Assembly (NCBI RefSeq): GCF_030272615.1
Contig: NW_026728904.1
Span: 466,001-530,000 of the forward strand
DNA length: 64,000 nucleotides
Reading direction: 5' to 3'
Origin: Cryptomeria japonica
Taxonomy: Eukaryota; Streptophyta; Pinopsida; Cupressales; Cupressaceae
Shown here: positions 21,456 through 33,919 of the stretch, piece after piece
How the letters are laid out: each line of letters opens with the position of its first letter
Numbering within the stretch: position 1 is the stretch's first letter
Program-made: the position numbers and the translations under genes
Notes under the pieces: model-generated
The model's input: only the letters and a program-made list of their open reading frames with translations
What the model was told of the DNA's origin: nothing
Databases searched by the model: none

Positions 21456-22499
21456 ATGGAGGATTCCAAATTCAAGGTCAAAAAGTTTAACGGCCAGAAT
21501 TATCAGTTATGGAAAATGCAAATGGAGGATTACCTGTATCAAAAGGATTTGTGGCAGCCATTGGAAGGAAAGGCAAAGAAACCGACCACAATATTAGATG
21601 AAGAGTGGGACATTTTAGATAGAAAGGCATTGGGATCCATTTGATTGTGCCTTGCATCATCTGTAGCATTCAATATAACAAAAGCAAAAATGACTGTAGA
21701 TTTGATGGCAACATTGGCTAAGTTGTATGAGAAACCCTCGGCTTTGAATAAGATATTTCTTATGAAGCGTTTGTTTAATTTGAAAATGAGTGAGGGAGGA
21801 TCTATAGCGGAGCACTTAAATGAATTTAATACAATTACCAGTCAATTGTCTTCGACAAAAATTACCTTTGCAGAAGAGGCTAGGGCTCTCTTGATTTTAT
21901 GTTCTTTGCCAGAAAGCTGGAATAGCTTGGTTATGGCTATAAGTAACTCTATCTCTGGTAAAAATACTTTGGTATTTGATGTTATTGTTGGTGTTATCCT
22001 AAGCGAGGAAATGCGAAGGAAAAGCACAGCTGAGACTCCAACATCATCGGGTAGTGTTTTGAATTTGGAGAACAAAGGAAGATCAAAGGAAAGAGGAAAA
22101 GGCCTTGGGAATGAGAAGTCACGAGGGAAGTCAAAGAAAGGATGCTCTCAATCTAGAGGAAAGAAAGATTGCTGGTACTGTGGAAAGCCTGGTCATCTAA
22201 AGAAAGACTTTTGGTCTCGAAAAAACAAAGAAGGAGACAAAAATGAAAATGACAGTAAGGAAGCTAATATTGCAAGTAATACTTTACAAGATGCTTTAAT
22301 CTTATGTTTGGATAATGTTAATGATTCCTGGGTAATAGATTATGGGGCTTCATTTCATGCTACACCCCATAGAAAATATTTTCTAGATTATGTTCAAGGT
22401 GATTTTGGACAGGTATATTTGGGTGATGATGAGCCCTGTCAAATTGTTGGAAAAGGAAAGATAAAGATCAAGTTGCAGACTGGTTTCTGCAGGAGGTAA
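21456..22499 (+). pseudogene. Element C gag and start of protease
   Basis: The ATG at 21456 (MEDSKFKVKKFNGQNYQLWK) is the typical copia Gag start; the upstream ATG at 21447 adds only three residues. One in-frame TGA at 21642-21644 splits the UBN2-like domain (MKRLFNLKMSEGGSIAEHL, SLPESWNSLVMAI). The zinc knuckle CWYCGKPGHLKKDF has lost its last Cys (Phe instead). The protease box reads VIDYGAS where DSGAS is usual, so the protease would be inactive. The frame ends at 22497-22499, where a frameshift leads into the remainder of pol. Confidence 0.88.
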
Positions 22500-25335
22500 G
22501 ACATGTTCCTAATTTAAGAAGAAATTTAATTTTTGCAGGGCAACTAGGTAGTGAAGGTTGCATAGTTACCTTCTCAGACAGTATGTGGAAGGTCACTAAA
22601 GGATCATTAGTAGTAGTTAAAGGTGCAAAGGTAGGCACATTATATCTGTGTACTGGTAACACTTACTCTGCCTTAGCTGCTATAGATAAAGTTACTGCAG
22701 GGACAACAACAATAAATATTGCAAGAATAGATTCGATAATGTGGCACCATAGGCTTGGGCACATGAGTGAGAAAGGGATGAAAATCCTTCACTCCAAAAA
22801 TCTATTGGACTAAAGAAGATTGATTTAGAGTTCTATGAAAACTGTGTTTATGGTAAATAGAAAAGAGTCAGATTTCTCAAGGTTGGGAAAGAGAAGAAGA
22901 GTGAGAAGTTAGAGCTTGTACATTCAGATGTATGGGGACCGGCTCAGGTATCATCTCTTGGTGGCTCTTGTTATTATGTTATTTTCATTGATGACTCAAC
23001 CAAAAAAACATGGGTATATTTCCTAAAACAAAAATCAGATGTTTTTGAAACTTTTAAGAAATGGAAAGCTTTGGTTGATAATGAGACAGGAAAAAAGTTG
23101 AAGTGTCTCAGATCGGATAATGGAGGTGAGTATTGCAGCAAAACATTTGAAGATTACTGTTCCTTAAATGGGATTCGAAAGTAGAAGACAGTTCCAGGAA
23201 CTCCACAAGAAAATGGTGTGTCAGAGAGAATGAATAGGACTATCATGGAACGTGCGAGGAGCATGAGATTGCATGCTGGATTGCCCTTACATTTTTGGGC
23301 AGATGCTGTACATATTGCTGTCTATTTGATAAATAGAGGACCTTCAACCCCTTTGGATGGTGGTATTCCAGAGGAGGCATGCACTGGTAAAAACGTAAAT
23401 TATTCTTTTCTAAAAACTTTTGGTTGCGAATCTTTTGTCCATGTTGATAAAGAAAACAGAACCAAGCTTGATGCTAAATCTCATAAATGTACCTTCATTG
23501 GATATGGGATAGATGAATATGGCTATCGGTTATGGGATTTTGAAAATAAGAAAATAATTAGAAGTAGAGATGTTATATTTAATGAGAAGGTTATGTATAA
23601 AGAACAGATGCAGGAAAAGAAGCATGAACAGGACAAACAAGAATATGTGGTGTTGGATGAGATTCCTGAAAATGAAATGTCACAGGTACCTGATGCTCAA
23701 CAACAACAGATTGTCCCACAAACTCCTGCAAGTGTTAAACGTTCTACGAGGACAAGGAGACCCCTTGAAATATTTTCTCCTTCTTTGTATTCTATTTTAT
23801 TAACGGATTCTAGTGAACCAGAAGAATATGAAGAAGCAATGCAGGTAGATGCCAAACAACAGTGGGAGCTAGGCATGAAAGAGGAGATGGACTCCTTGAT
23901 GAAAAATAAGACTTGGGACTTAGTCCCTTTACCTGCAGAAAAATGAGCCTTGCCTAACAAATGGGTTTATCGGCTGAAGGAGGAGGAAGGAGGTCAGAAA
24001 AGATATAAGGCCAGACTTGTGGTAAAAGGTTTTGCACAGAAAAAGGGTATAGATTATGATGAAATATTTTCTCTAGTTGTAAAAATGACTTCAATTAGAA
24101 CTATACTTAGTCTTGTGGTTGTAGATGATTTACATCTTGAACAATTAGATGTCAAAACAGATTTTCTCCATGGAGATTTGGAGGAGGAAATTTACATGTT
24201 GCAACCACAAGGATATGAGGTCAAAGGTAAGGAGAACTTGGTGTGCAGGTTGAAGAAAAGTCTGTATGGCTTAAAGCAAGCACCCCGACAATGGTATTTA
24301 AAATTTGATAGTTTCATGGCTGAACACGGTTATCATAGATGTCATTCTGATCATTGTGTATATTTTAAGAGATTTGATAATGGCAGTTATATTATCCTAT
24401 TGCTTTATGTTGATGACATGCTTGTTGCTGGGTCTAACATGCAACATATAAATGATCTTAAACAGAAATTAGCTAGGTCATTTGCTATGAAGGATTTGGG
24501 TGCAGCTAAGCAAATTCTCGGTATGAGGATTACACGGGATAGGAAAAATAGAACCTTGAATTTGTCCCAAAGTGAGTATATAAAGAAGGTGTTGAAAAGA
24601 TTTAACATGCAGGATGCAAAAGCAGTTAGTACACCTTTGACTAGTCATTTCAAATTGACTAAGGAGATGTGCCCAAAGGCACAGGAAGAGGTTAATAAAA
24701 TGTCTAACATCCCATATTCATCAGCTATTGGCAGTCTGATGTATGCAATGGTATGAACAAGGCCAGATATTGCACATGCAGTGGGAGTTGTGAGCAGGTT
24801 TATGAGTAATCTGGGTATGGAACATTGGAATGCTGTGAAATGGATTCTTCGGTATTTGAAAGGAACTACTATGAAGGCATTATGTTTCAAAGGATCTAAT
24901 GCTGCTCTGAGTGGATTTGTTGACTCTGATCTGGCAGGTGATATTGATTCATGGAGGAGTACGACAGGGTATGTTTTTACTATAGGGGGAACTGCAATCA
25001 GTTGGATTTCTAGGCTGCAAAAGGTTGTTGCACTTTCAACCATTGAAGCTGAGTATGTTGCTGCTACAGAAGCTAGCAAGGAGATGATTTGGTTGCAATG
25101 TTTTCTGAAGGAATTGGGTCAGACACAAGAGGATAGCCCATTGTATACTGATAGCCAGAGTGCCATTCATCTTGCAAAGAACTCTGCTTTTCATTCAAGG
25201 ACAAAGCACATTTAGCTCAGGTACCACTTCATCTGGACTATTTTGGAGGAGGGTCAGTTATGGCTTGAGAAGATTCACACAAGTGAGAATCCTACCGATA
25301 TGTTCACAAAGGCAGTTCCATAGGAGAAGCTAATT
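22500..25335 (+). pseudogene. Element C pol: integrase, reverse transcriptase, RNase H (broken)
   Basis: Pre-integrase and zinc region (MWHHRLGHMSEKGMK) at about 22740; integrase core with VHSDVWGP, FIDDSTKKTWVYF and LRSDNGGEY up to 23215; C-terminal integrase region in frame 23218-23946. RT (23950-24756) has WVYRLK, LDVKTDFLHGDLEEEIYM, LKQAPRQWY and an intact LLYVDDMLVAG. RNase H (24757-25335) has VDSDLAGD, STIEAEYVA, YTDSQSAI and PTDMFTKA. In-frame stops occur near 22813, 23184, 23944, 24754, 25213 and 25321, several of them consistent with CAG to TAG or CGA to TGA. Order and motifs make this a Ty1/copia polyprotein that no longer functions. Confidence 0.92.
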
Positions 25336-25504
25336 TCTTCATCAGTTTCTGTTGGTCTTCTTGATTGATAATTGTGGAATTTATACCAGTCAAGTCCCAG
25401 TGTTTTATCCAGCGAATGTTGCATGTATAGTGGTGTCGTGTAGTATCAGTCTCCAACTGGGAGATTGTTCAGTGTGGAGCCTGATCAGTCTCCAAGTGGG
25501 AGAT

Positions 25505-25887
25505 TGTTGAAATGTGGCGACTGATCAGCAAAGTACTGTACACTTAGCATGTATCCTCGCTGCCCCCGAGAAATTTTTTTTTGCTGTTTTTCGTTGATGA
25601 AAACTGACATTGTAATAAAACCCTAAAAAGGCCGATTTTGTTTGTTGCCCTAAAAATGCATGTTATAAGCGGCTGGGATGCTTAAGGCATCGTAAGGTTG
25701 ATGTACTATTTTTGCTAGATAATAAGAAAGATTGGACGGCTGTGTATGGTGGACGTAACCCATTCTGGGTGAACCACGTTAAATCTCTGTGTTATCTATG
25801 TCCTGTTTTATTTCTTTATCTTTTGTATTTAAATCTGCATATAATTGTTAGTTCATATTTGCTTCGGATTTGCTTAAAACCCTAATA
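25505..25887 (+). repeat. 3' LTR of element C
   Basis: Matches 20966-21395 apart from the GC-rich segment missing here and scattered changes. It ends ACCCTAATA and is followed by the GA tract. Confidence 0.9.
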
Positions 25888-25898
25888 GGAGGGAAGGT

Positions 25899-25951
<53 letters not shown>

Positions 25952-26146
25952 GGTAGAGGGAGGAAAGATGAGAGAGAGATAGGTAGAGGGAGAGAGAGAG
26001 GGAGAGAGAGGGAGAGGGAGAGCGAGAGAGAGAGAGACAGGGGAGGGAAGGTAGAGAGAGGGAGAGAGGTAGAGGGAGGGAGAGAGGGAGAGAAGAGGGG
26101 TGAGGGTATGAGAGAAGAAGGGCTATGGAGGAAGGGAGACAGAGAT

Positions 26147-26181
<35 letters not shown>

Positions 26182-26229
26182 GAAGAGGGGGTGGTGGGAG
26201 AGAAGAAGGGGTATGGAGGAAGGGAGAGG
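25888..26229. repeat. GA tract, segment 3
   Basis: Purine-rich tract between elements C and D, with the same higher-order GAGAGAAGAAGGGGTATGG-type unit (near 26190). Confidence 0.95.
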
Positions 26230-26678
26230 TGTTGGTGTAAATAAATATTCATTTAGGATATTATTACACTTTACTTAAGTTAACTTAGGATAATGCATCT
26301 CTTCGTAGTTTGGATTTGAGACACTTAGGGAAGTGTGCACATAGGGATAGAGCTTGTAGGAGAAATTCCACCTTTTGTGGTCTTATTTTGTTGTTACACT
26401 CCACATTCGGTGGGTCATCCACCTCTTGTGGAATATTATATTATTTCTCCTACCTACCCCTAATATTTCTTACCTACCCTTGTTTCTCATTGAGCTACAT
26501 GTCATATTTGTGTGCTCATATATCCATATGGCCTTGCCTATATAAGTAGGCCTATATTCATTGTATTGGTTAATCTAGTTGATCATTTTGCATATTGATG
26601 AGAATACAGTTTGGTCTTGTCATTCTATTGTCTCTTTTATGCTTTTCATTATGCCCTTGATCGTGGCAAAATCCTACA
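26230..26678 (+). repeat. 5' LTR of element D
   Basis: 449 bases. It contains CCTATATAAGTAGGCC (about 26536-26551), a good TATA box for the element's transcript, and ends TCCTACA immediately before the primer binding site. Confidence 0.92.
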
Positions 26679-28210
26679 TGGTATCAAAGCTATTGGGGCT
26701 TCATTGATTGGTTTTTGGAGACACTTTGGAGGCTTCTATTTTCGGATTTGGGGATCTTCATTTTTTAGGGGTGTCATATAGTGATTTGGACATCACCGTT
26801 GAATCTGGGAGGCCGTTTCCATAAATTTCGACTATAAAGTCGACCTATTTTGGTGAGAAATTTTTTTTCCCCATTTTGGCTATTATCGTACAGATTTTGA
26901 AATTTTTTTTCAAAAAAAAAAAAACTAAAAATAAAAAATAACGATAAAAAAAGAAAATTAAAAAAAAAGAAAAATTTTTGGCACTGTGTTTGGGGGTCCG
27001 CAGACCCCTCGTACCCGCGTGTTGCAGGACGTACCTGCTGTCAGAGCCGTGACCCGTGCTGTAGGTCCACATCACCCGTTGCAGTGTACTGCCCGAGCAG
27101 GTTCCCGTCGCCCATCCCGTCCTACCGGCTCCACACAACGCCACCGCCGCTCGTTGTAGTCGCTGCCACCGGCCATCCTGTCCTCCCGGCTCTGCACGTC
27201 GCCGCCGCCGCTCGCTCCTGCCGGCCCCCTCAGCCACTGCCGCCAGCGGCCTCGGCTCCCGGCCCGTCGACCGGCCCCCTCGGCTCCGGCCGCTCCCTAC
27301 TCTCTGGCAACCACCAAAATTGATGGCCCCGCGTCCACCACATGGTAGGAGGCCACTAGCCCATGGTCGGCTTCCGTATGCCACATCACCTGTGCCACGC
27401 AGTCTATCCGTATAGTGCCACGTCAGCATCTGTACTGCACAGTCACCTGCCCAGTCAGTAGTCCATACAGTATGGACGCCCAGTCAGCAGGGAGGCAAAT
27501 TTTTTGCGATGGTCATACGGTCATCAAATTTAACAGAGTGAATTGCTGATGTCAGCACCACATCAGCAGCTTTTTGAAATTTTTTTGACCCCTCTCCATT
27601 GAGCTTTTCAGTTTTGTAGTCCAACTTTGAAAGGCCATATCTTGCTCATTTTTGCTCCTTTTTTGGTGCAATTTTTTTTGAAATGGGCTAAAATTTCATG
27701 ATCTTCGCAGTGGTGTGGATATTTTCTGATTTTGGTGCACAAGTTTTTCAGAATTTTTGGATTCTCTCAACTGTACCTGTCCAATCCTCAATTCTGCAAC
27801 TTCAAAGGCCTCGTTTGAGCTCATACGACCTCCTTTTCAGTGCCGTTTTTTTTGAAAGTGCATATTTTTTTGTCTACTTTCATAATCTATGATCGGATTT
27901 CAAATATTTTGAGTGGAAATTATACTTTTAGATATTGGTCTTATTTGGCCTATTAGGTACTTGTAAATTGCTTGGATCTTAGTTAGATCTCTTGCATTAT
28001 CAGTTTGAGTCTCTTTTGGCCTTATTGAGGCAGTTGTAAAATTATAAATCAGAAGTCCACTTTGCCATTTTTTGCAAGTGGCCCATTGTATACGCACTAC
28101 TTATAAAGTGCCAAATCATCACATTTGGGGGGGGTTCTTTGATTGAGTGAATTTGGGGGGGTGTCTTGTGTGATTGTGCCTCTCTTTGTGCTCTTTCCAT
28201 TCTTGTTGCA
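26679..28210 (+). other. Element D leader with a GC-rich island
   Basis: The primer binding site lies at 26679-26690. Between about 26990 and 27480 the leader turns sharply GC-rich (CCGCCGCCGCTCGC, CGGCCCCCTCGGCTCCGGCC) with many CpGs, unlike any neighbour. It is flanked by poly-A/T stretches (26905-26970) and by ordinary AT-rich leader. ORFs in it look like shadows. Bases from about 27560 to 28140 resemble the leader of element B (about 44550-45310 reversed). Confidence 0.6.
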
Positions 28211-29100
28211 ATGATTCCTAATAAATTTCCACCTTTAACTCCACATAATTATGTATCATGGAAAATTAAAGTATGGAGTAAATTAATGGAAAAGGGTCTC
28301 ACACATTACATAGATGGAACAATAACAGCACCACCTGATCCTAAGGCTGATCCAAATGCTCAATTAGAATGGCTCACAAATAATTGCATATCTCTTGGAA
28401 CCTTACGCAAGTATGTATCAGATGACCTCATTTTTCACATTGAGAAGTGTAAAACAATCAAAGAGGCTTGGGATATGTTTCAGAAATTGAATGGATAAGT
28501 TGATGAAATTAGAGGCTATCAGATTGACAATGAGCTCACCAACTTGGATCCCAAGAGTTTTGATACAATCCGAGATTATGTCACCAAAGCAAATGAGCTA
28601 AGAGCAAAGCTTAAGGATTGTGGAATTGACAAAAAGGATGCTCAGTTGATATTCAACTTGTTGGACAAGCTTGCACTAGAATATGCAGCATTTGTATCTA
28701 GCTTCCAAACTCATTGTTTGACAGTGGGGAGTTCTTATGTTATGCCTTCATTTGATGCTTTCACAGAAATGTTAATATTGGAACAATCTAAGTCGTTGAA
28801 CATGGGGTTTCTCAAGTCTTCAATGTCCAAGACTTTGGTGGCTAATCAAGGGAATCAAGGAAGTCAAGGCAAAGATTTCAACAAGAAGAAGAAGAAATCT
28901 AAGTCTAAGCCACACCAAGAAAAAGGAAAAAGGACAATCATCCTCTCCATCACAAGGTGATTTTTCATCCTCTTCCAAGAAGGGGACACCACCTAAGAAG
29001 GATAAACCAACTTGTGCATATTGCAAGAAGTATGGTCATGATGAGCGTTGATGCCACGCAAAGCAAGTTGATGAGTTAACCAATCTTCTCAAGAAAAACA
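28211..29100 (+). pseudogene. Element D gag
   Basis: The ATG at 28211 starts MIPNKFPPLTPHNYVSWKIK, matching the start of B's gag (MGSPKFPLLTPHSYASWKIK). One in-frame TAA at 28496-28498 interrupts a UBN2-type Gag; the second part has LLDKLALEYAAFVSSF. A frameshift near 28930-28950 precedes the zinc knuckle (TCAYCKKYGHDER, then a TGA, then CHAKQ). The product would package element RNA. It is broken by at least two stops and one frameshift. Confidence 0.88.
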
Positions 29101-29108
29101 ACATCAAC

Positions 29109-32100
29109 TTGCCATCTGCCTACACAAAGAAGGATTCATCTCCTTCCTCTTCCTCACAGTCTAAGGGAAAAGAGCAAGCATTTTTGGCTACAACAGGTTC
29201 TTCACAGCAATGGATACTTGATTCGGGTGCCTCATATCACATGGGTTCTACAAAGGAGCAGTTTTCTTCATTGGAGCCATCTAAGGTACCTCACATTTAC
29301 ATAGGTGATGATACACAAGTCGAGGTTGAAGGGAAAGGTTCAGTTGACATGGATGATGGAACATTTGAGAATGTTCTCTATGTTCCTAACTTGTCTACCA
29401 ACCTTCTCTTCATCTACCAAATCACTCACTATGGCAATGGGAAAAAGGTTGAGTTTACACCAGATTCAGTTGTGGTAAAGGAACTTGATGATGATGCCTT
29501 GGTAGCAGTGGGACAATTCAATGACAACTCAAGGCTTTATTCATTTTCCCACTTTGTGCCAAGTTCACCTTCTAGGGCCTTGCTTACTCATTCAAATTTA
29601 GAAAGTAAGCTATGGCATGAGCGGTTTGGTCACCTATACTATCGCTATCTTCAGCAGCTAAGCACTAAATACATGGTCACAGGTCTACCTTGAATCAGTT
29701 TTTCAGAGGGTGTATGTTCAGGTTGTTCCATGGGGCAAGCATCCTGAAGAGAAGTTTGACAAAGGGAAAACTTGGAGAGCTTTGGAAGTTCTTCAACTTG
29801 TTCATAATGATGTAGCAGGTCCATTTCCAACACCTTCATTTAGTAAGGCCCGCTATGTTCTCACCTTCATTGATGACTACTCCTGCTTCACTTGGGTCTA
29901 CTTTCTTATTCATAAGAGTGAAGTATTTGATAGATTTCAGGACTTCAAGACTCATGTGGAGAAGCAATCAGGGAAAGTGGTCAAGATTCTTCGCACAGAT
30001 AATGGAAGGGAATATGTGAACAAAAGACTTGAGGATTTTTGTACATTTGAGGGGATTGATCTTCAGCATTTTGTAGCATACACTCCATAGCAGAACGAGG
30101 TTGCAAAATGCAAGAATAGAACTCTCAAAGAAATGGCTAGTTGTATGATACATGCACGTTCTCTTGATCCCGCCTTTTGGGCAGAGGCTATCAGTTGTGC
30201 CACACACATCCAGAATCGGGTTCCTCACAAAGATTTGCAAGGTATTACTCCTTTTGAAGCTTGGGCTGGTAGGAAACCAATTGTGAGACATTTCAAAGTC
30301 TTTGGGTGTCCAGCATGGGCTCGCATACCTCCGCAGAAACGCAAGGCATTGGAACCTCAGAGTCGACCTTGCATATTTGTTGGATATCCTGAGGGTGTTA
30401 AGGCATACAGATTGATGGATCCAGAGACACATGAGGTATTCATTGAGAGGAGTGTTCACTTTGAGGAAAGCTCTCCTAGCTTAGCCTCTCTACCTCCTCC
30501 ACCTTCCTCCATTGTGGATAGTGATGTTAGTGATTCAGATGATGAAACTCCTTCAACTCTGACTCACAAGGTTACACCTCTGTAGGGTCCACATGCAGTT
30601 GAGGAGCCTTGTTCTCCACCTCCACCTAGACCTCGATGGGCTCGACAGACACTTGAGTCTGCAGGTTCTCTTGTTGGGGATCCTTCAGATACACGGAGAA
30701 CTCGATCACAACATCAGGATCTTCCACATGCAGTCATTGCTACCGCTTCTAATCCACAGACATTTAGGGAAGCATCAAGGGTTCCTGAGTGGGACCAAGC
30801 TATGGAGGAAGAGTATAGTTCCTTGATGAGGAACAACACATGGGATTTAGTCCATCTCCCTAAGGGGAGAAAGATGGTTTGATGTAAGTGGATCTATCAG
30901 ACCAAGTTTGTAGCGGATGGTAGTGTGGATAAGTATAAGGCTCGGCTTGTTGCAAAAGGTTTTTCTCAGGTTGTAGGTGTTGAATATAATGAGACCTTTG
31001 CACCTGTAGCCAAGATGAACTCCATTCGTTTGACACTTGCTATTGCTGCAGCTCATGGTTGGGCTGTACATCAGATGGATGTGAAGAGTGCTTTTCTTCA
31101 TGGTGATCTTGATGAGGAGATTTATATGGAGCAACCACAAGGTTTCATCTAGGATACTTCCTTGGTTTGCAGACTAAGGAAATCTCTCTATGGCCTTAAG
31201 CAGGCCCCCAGGGCTTGGTACGCCAAGATGCATTCCTTTCTTCTCTCCGCAAGGTTCACCAGGTGTCATTCTGACCCAAATGTCTACATTTTGCGACAGG
31301 ATGACTCTCACTTGATACTTGTGCTCTATGTTGATGACTTGATCATTATAGGGAGTACTTCATCCATCATTAGCAGGGTCAAATCTGATTTGCATGACAA
31401 ACTTGCTATGACTGACTTGGGTCTTTTGCACTACTTTCTCAGGATAGAGATTTCACAGTCACCTTCCAGGATTACACTATCGTAGCCCAAGTATGCTCAT
31501 GATCTACTTTCACGCTTTCATATGGCTGATTGTAAGCCTACCCCGACTCCCTTTCTTTCAGGAGTCAAGCTTGAGGCTCAGTGTTCTTCTCCACCAGTTG
31601 ATGCCACTTTGTATCGTCAGCATGTGGGTAGTCTCATCTACTTGACTCATACATGCCCAGATATTTCATTTGCAGTTGGCATGGTTTCCCGCTTCATGTA
31701 GGAACCACATGAGCTTCATTGGAAAGCCACCAAACACATCCTTCATTACATCCAAGGTACACATCACTATGGGATTCACTATGCAACAGGCACAGGACTT
31801 CGCTTGGTTGGTTACACAGACTCCGATTGGGCTGGCAATCTTGATGATCGTAAGTCTACTTCTGGTTACAGTTTTCACCTTGGTTCGGGCCCCATTTGTT
31901 GGTAGAGCAAGAAGCAACATGCTATTGCTCTCTCTTCGATTGAGGCTGAGTATCAAGGCATTGTTAACACAGCGACTGAGACCATTTGGCTCCAGCAGAT
32001 TCTCACAGAGTTTGGATTCACCACTCCACGGCCAACAATTCTAAATTGTGACAATCAAAGTGCTATTGCAATCTCGAAGAACCTGGTCTAGCACCAGCGG

Positions 32101-32240
32101 ACCAAACATATCAAGATTCATATGCACTATATCCGAGAGCTCATCTAGGAGCAGGTCATTGATTTGCAGTATTTTCCTACAACAGAGCAGGTTGCTGACA
32201 TATTCACCAAACTTTTCACCAAGAGTAAGTTCTAGCAGTT
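29109..32240 (+). pseudogene. Element D pol: protease, integrase, reverse transcriptase, RNase H
   Basis: Protease has WILDSGASYHMGS (about 29212); the pre-integrase spacer has NLSTNLLFIYQ and LWHERFGHLYYRYL; integrase has FIDDYSCFTWVYF and LRTDNGREYVN, then KVFGCPAWARI. RT (30880-31485) has [42 protein letters not shown] and an intact LYVDDLIIIG. RNase H (31486-32235) has TDSDWAGN, SSIEAEY and QVADIFTK. In-frame stops recur near 29692, 30089, 30585, 30882, 31152, 31485, 31700, 31904, 32090 and 32150, mostly TAG or TGA where a Gln or Trp codon is expected. RT active-site residues survive, so decay is through stops. Confidence 0.92.
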
Positions 32241-32558
32241 GCAAGCTCTCTTGGGGGTGCGAGATGTGTCATTAGGGGGGGTCAGCTGACTTCTCCTTCC
32301 TCTCTTATGGGGGGGACTTTTTCCTCTTTGAGGTTTTGTCCTTCTTCTTTGAGAGTCTTTTGTACATTCATCTCTCTTTTGGGGGGGAGTTTTTTCCCAC
32401 TGGGTTTTCTCCCTTTCTTCGTTTGTGAGAGATTGCATTGCATAGTTTTGCTTGCATTTGCATATTGTACATGGGTACCTATCATGGCCTAGTAGCCGTG
32501 ACCCATCTTGCATTGTTGAATTGAGTCTTCATTCCCCTAAGTTGCACTTAAGGGGGGG
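32241..32558 (+). other. Element D 3' UTR with repeated G-runs
   Basis: Non-coding. Holds four G7-type runs (near 32275, 32310, 32382 and the terminal 32552-32558). The last abuts the LTR and is the polypurine tract. The rest matches the 3' UTR of element B in reverse (7475-7709, 9242-9384). Confidence 0.8.
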
Positions 32559-33007
32559 TGTTGGTGTAAATAAATATTCAATTTGGATATTATTACACTT
32601 TACTTAAGTTAACTTAGGATAATGCATCTCTTCGTAGTTTGGATTTGAGACACTTAGGGAAGTGTGCACATAGGGATAGAGCTTGTAGGAGAAATTCCAC
32701 CTTTTGTGGTCTTATTTTGCTGTTGCACTCCACATTCGGTGGGTCATCCACCTCTTGTGGAATATTATATTATTTCTCCTACCTACCCCTAGTATTTCTT
32801 ACCTACCCTTGTTTCTCATTGAGCCACATGTCATATTTGTGTGCTCATACATCCATATGGCCTTGCCTATATAAGTAGGCCTATATTCATTGTATTGGTT
32901 AATCCAGTTGATCATTTTGTATATTGATGGGAATACAGTTTGTTCTTGTCATTCTATTGTCTCTTTTATGCTTTTTATTGTGCCCTTGATCTTGGCAAAA
33001 TCCTACA
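32559..33007 (+). repeat. 3' LTR of element D
   Basis: 449 bases, same ends as the 5' LTR, 14 differences (10 transitions, 4 transversions by my count). Confidence 0.92.
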
Positions 33008-33527
33008 AGAGGGAAAGAGGGAGGAGGGAGAGGGAGAGAGGGAGAGAAGAGGGGGGGAAGGGAGAGGTAGAGGGAGGGAGAGAGGGAGAGAAGAGGGGGG
33101 AGGGAAGGTAGAGAGAGGGAAAGAGGTAGAGGGAGGGAGAGAGGGAGAGAGGGAGAGAGAGAGAGGGGGAAGATGAAAGAGGGAGATAGGTAGAGGGAGG
33201 GAGAGAGGGAGAGAGAGAGAGAGGGGGAGAGAGAGAGAGGGAGAGGGAGAGGGAGAGGGAGAGAGAGAGGGAAGGAGGGAGAGGGAGAGAGAGAGAGAGG
33301 GAGAGGGAGGGAAGATGAGAGAGGGAGATAGGTAGAGGGAGGGAGAGAGGGAGAGAGAGGGAGAGGGAGAGAGAGGGAGAGAGAGAGAGAGATGGTTAGG
33401 GAAGGTAGAGAGAGGGAGAGAGGTAGAGGGAGGAGAGACAGAGAGAAGAGGGGGGAGGGTGGGAGAGAAGAAGGGATATGGAGGAAGGGAGAGGGAGAGA
33501 AGAGGGGGAGGGAAGGTAGAGAGAGGG

Positions 33528-33582
<55 letters not shown>

Positions 33583-33728
33583 GGTGGTGGGAGAGAAGAA
33601 GGGGTATGGAGGAAGGGAGAGGGAAAGAGGGAAGGAGGGAGAGGGAGAGAGGGAGAGAAGAGGGGGGTGGGAGAGAAGAAAGGGTATGGAGGAAGGGAGA
33701 GGGAGAGAGGGAAGGAGGGAGAGGGAGG

Positions 33729-33790
<62 letters not shown>

Positions 33791-33825
33791 AGAGAGAGGG
33801 AGAGAGGTAGAGGGATGGGGAGAGG

Positions 33826-33919
<94 letters not shown>

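Larger units (their letters stand above)
20966..25887 (+). mobile_element. Element C: full-length Ty1/copia retrotransposon (inactive)
   Basis: LTRs at 20966-21395 (430 bases) and 25505-25887 (383 bases), TG at the start, primer binding site at 21399, and the CCAAGTGGGAGAT polypurine-type tract before the 3' LTR. Flanks are GGACG (20961-20965) and GGAGG (25888-25892), a TSD with one change. Internal order is gag, protease, integrase, RT, RNase H on the plus strand. It is inserted in the GA tract of transposon T. Confidence 0.92.
26230..33007 (+). mobile_element. Element D: full-length Ty1/copia retrotransposon (inactive)
   Basis: LTRs of exactly 449 bases at 26230-26678 and 32559-33007, TGTTGGTGTA ... 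TCCTACA, with perfect TSD AGAGG (26225-26229 and 33008-33012). I count 14 differences between the LTRs (about 96.9% identity). The primer binding site TGGTATCAAAGC starts at 26679, with one change from the usual. Plus-strand order is a long GC-rich leader, gag, protease, integrase, RT, RNase H, then a 3' UTR with several G7 runs and a final AAGGGGGGG tract. Related to element B. Confidence 0.94.

Noticed and set aside
26845-27429. Minus-strand 194-residue ORF through the GC-rich leader of element D
   Set aside because: Arg/Gly-rich composition follows from GC content, it opposes the element's orientation, and no family motif is visible.
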